The position numbers were made by a program, and so were the translations under genes. A stretch of 8,123 nucleotides of DNA from positions 1 to 8,123 of the forward strand of contig JAOUNV010000059.1 of the NCBI GenBank assembly GCA_029880775.1. Direction: 5' to 3'. The notes under the pieces were generated by a model. It worked only from the letters and a program-made list of their open reading frames with translations, was not told where the DNA came from and ran no database searches. Shown here piece after piece: positions 6,781-8,123 of the stretch (positions within the stretch are counted from its first letter, which is position 1; each line of letters opens with the position of its first letter). Origin of the DNA: Nitrospinota bacterium. GTDB lineage: Bacteria; Nitrospinota_A; UBA7883.

Positions 6781-6816
6781 TCGCGCCGATGGACGGCCCG
6801 TTTTCCGTCAGAAGGA

Positions 6817-6829
6817 GCCCAGATTGGGC
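6817..6829 (-). terminator. Small hairpin at the end of the argH-lipoprotein unit (weak terminator)
   Basis: GCCCA (6817-6821) and TGGGC (6825-6829) form a 5-bp stem with a 3-nt loop, immediately after the lipoprotein stop. A second stem, GACGG/CCGTC (6792-6796 and 6805-6809), follows. Neither has a good U-tract in the minus direction. Termination before the tRNA promoter is plausible but may need Rho. Confidence 0.3.
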
Positions 6830-6991
6830 CTATTTTCGCCGGTCGGAAGGGGTTTTATGCGGTGTGGTGTTTTCCCCGGCCTCTGGGGCGACAGGCGGAC
6901 CTTTGCGGCCACACCCTGTCGCGGCTGTCAAAACTAGCGCCATAGACAGCCCAAGCGCCATTATCAGCGCCACAGCGCTTACTTTTCCCAT
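6830..6991 (-). CDS. Small LptM/YifL-like lipoprotein overlapping argH
   Basis: A 53-residue ORF starting ATG 6989-6991 and ending TAG 6830-6832. It has a hydrophobic signal segment (about residues 4-24), a lipobox-like AATG-C with the acceptor Cys at residue 27, and then CGRKGPPVAPE. The C-G-x-K-G-P core directly after the lipid-anchored Cys is the hallmark of the small YifL/LptM lipoproteins, which in E. coli help LptD assemble and oxidise correctly. The mature part is Pro-rich and polar. AAGGTG lies 8 nt upstream as Shine-Dalgarno. The start overlaps the 3' end of argH by 13 nt in another frame, so coupling with argH is likely. An argH-small lipoprotein order is, from memory, common in Gram-negatives. 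The lipobox is not ideal (Ala at -3 and Thr at -2), so in-frame Met 11 or 17 cannot be excluded as start. Confidence 0.75.
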   Translation of the reverse strand: MGKVSAVALIMALGLSMALVLTAATGCGRKGPPVAPEAGENTTPHKTPSDRRK

Positions 6992-8123
6992 TTCGCCATC
7001 ACCTTGCCGATCTGTTTGAGCCGCGCCCTGATCCTGGCGGGAGCAGCGCCCCCCTTGACGTTTTTCCCTCTGGCCGATTCTGTAGCGGACACAGCGCCTT
7101 TCATAGCCTTCGGCAACAACGGATGCAGCGAGGCGGCGTCTACCTGCGTCAATCCGTCAAATCCGATCCCCCGATCCAGGCAATAGCGCACCAGCTTTCC
7201 CACGATCTCGTGAGCGTCGCGGAAGGGAGCGCCCGCCATAACCAGCCGGTCCGCCACATCCACGGCGGTCATGAATCCGCCAGCGGAGCGGGTGGCCAGC
7301 TTCTCTTTATCCACATCCAGCCGGGCGACCATCATCGTAGCCATTTCCAGCATCGCCTCGATCTGCTCCGCCGCGTCGAACAGCGGCTCCTTATCCTCCT
7401 GCATATCCTTGTTATAGGCCAGCGGCAGCCCCTTGAGCATGGTCAGCACAGATATCAGGTGGCCGTATAGCCGGCCCGTCTTCCCCCGGATCAGCTCCGG
7501 CACGTCCGGATTTTTCTTCTGCGGCATGATCGACGAACCGGTGCACATGTCGTCCGGAAGGTCCATCACGCCAAACTCCGCCGATGAGTAGATGATCAGC
7601 TCCTCGGAGAGGCGGGACAAATGAGTGGCGGTCAGGGAGACGCAAAAGAGGAACTCGGCGGCGAAATCCCGGTCCGATACCGCGTCCATGCTGTTTTCCG
7701 ACACTGCGTCGAATCCCAGTTCCTTTGCCACCCAGGCGCGGTCTATGGGGAAATTGGTCCCCGCCAACGCCGCAGAGCCGAGCGGCATGACGTTGATCCG
7801 CTTCCGGGCGTCTGTGAAACGCTCCACATCCCGACCGAACATCTCATAATACGCCAGGAACCAGTGACCCAGCGGGACCGGCTGAGCCTGTTGCAGATGG
7901 GTGTAGGCGGGGGCGATGGTCTCTATATGCTCCCCGGCGCGCTGGGCCAGGGCGCGTTGCAATTGCCGCATCAGCCGGATGATGTTATCGGTCCGTTGCC
8001 GGGTCCACATGCGGAAGCTGGTGGCCACCTGGTCGTTGCGGCTGCGGGCGGTGTGCAGCTTGCCGCCGACATCTGGGCCGGTGATCTGTTTCAGGCGCCG
8101 CTCGATGGCCATGTGGATATCCT
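6979..8123 (-). CDS. argH: Argininosuccinate lyase, C-terminal part (5' end outside window)
   Basis: This is the last enzyme of arginine synthesis, splitting argininosuccinate into arginine and fumarate in the cytoplasm. The frame is open to the window edge, showing 381 residues that begin EDIHMAIERR. The family is about 460 residues, so roughly 80-90 are missing and ATG 8110-8112 is internal. Diagnostic blocks are HTARSRNDQVAT (visible residues 24-35), THLQQAQP with the catalytic His (75-82), and the fumarase/lyase superfamily signature GSSIMPQKKNPD (196-207), which carries the catalytic Ser. The end is intact (KVMAKWEK then TAA) and overlaps the small lipoprotein gene. All key residues in view are present, so it is probably active. 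Confidence 0.96.
   Translation of the reverse strand, partial: DIHMAIERRLKQITGPDVGGKLHTARSRNDQVATSFRMWTRQRTDNIIRLMRQLQRALAQRAGEHIETIAPAYTHLQQAQPVPLGHWFLAYYEMFGRDVERFTDARKRINVMPLGSAALAGTNFPIDRAWVAKELGFDAVSENSMDAVSDRDFAAEFLFCVSLTATHLSRLSEELIIYSSAEFGVMDLPDDMCTGSSIMPQKKNPDVPELIRGKTGRLYGHLISVLTMLKGLPLAYNKDMQEDKEPLFDAAEQIEAMLEMATMMVARLDVDKEKLATRSAGGFMTAVDVADRLVMAGAPFRDAHEIVGKLVRYCLDRGIGFDGLTQVDAASLHPLLPKAMKGAVSATESARGKNVKGGAAPARIRARLKQIGKVMAKWEK

Overview
The window reads as chromosomal core DNA from a Gram-negative, proteobacteria-like organism. The grounds are an outer-membrane beta-barrel gene, a small LptM/YifL-like lipoprotein, and a tRNA-Thr/Tyr/Gly/Thr cluster followed by tuf. I cannot assign a taxon from the sequence alone. 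Nearly everything is on the minus strand; the only plus-strand gene is a partial TPR protein at the left edge. I see no CRISPR array, insertion sequence, phage gene or defence system, and no clearly novel system.

Right edge (8123 to about 6690): the 3' part of argH (argininosuccinate lyase), overlapped by a 53-codon lipoprotein gene of LptM type (6830-6991). Next comes a strong promoter with a consensus -35 and an AT-rich UP-like element, firing leftward into the stable-RNA cluster.

Middle (6689 to 1796): tRNA-Thr(TGT), tRNA-Tyr(GTA), tRNA-Gly(TCC), tRNA-Thr(GGT), then tuf, rpsJ, rplC, rplD, rplW, rplB and rpsS. Gaps between the protein genes are -4 to 15 nt, so this looks like one long translation-machinery operon. 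The tRNA side matches the classical tufB neighbourhood, while tuf-rpsJ-rplC matches the classical tufA/S10 neighbourhood, so the locus is a hybrid of the two. The S10 operon stops after rpsS. Where rplV should begin there is a good Shine-Dalgarno, a 12-codon mini-ORF and a rho-independent terminator.

Left (1795 to 1): AT-richer intergenic DNA with two terminator hairpins and a palindrome. Then comes an outer-membrane barrel gene (802-1376, minus) whose signal peptide is split by an apparent one-base frameshift. A 295-nt convergent intergenic region with a long imperfect hairpin follows, then the 3' end of the TPR protein gene (plus).

The points most worth checking are the tufA/tufB hybrid context, the early end of the S10 operon, the frameshifted barrel gene and the small argH-overlapping lipoprotein gene. 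The first two could be real rearrangements or assembly joins, and the sequence alone cannot decide.
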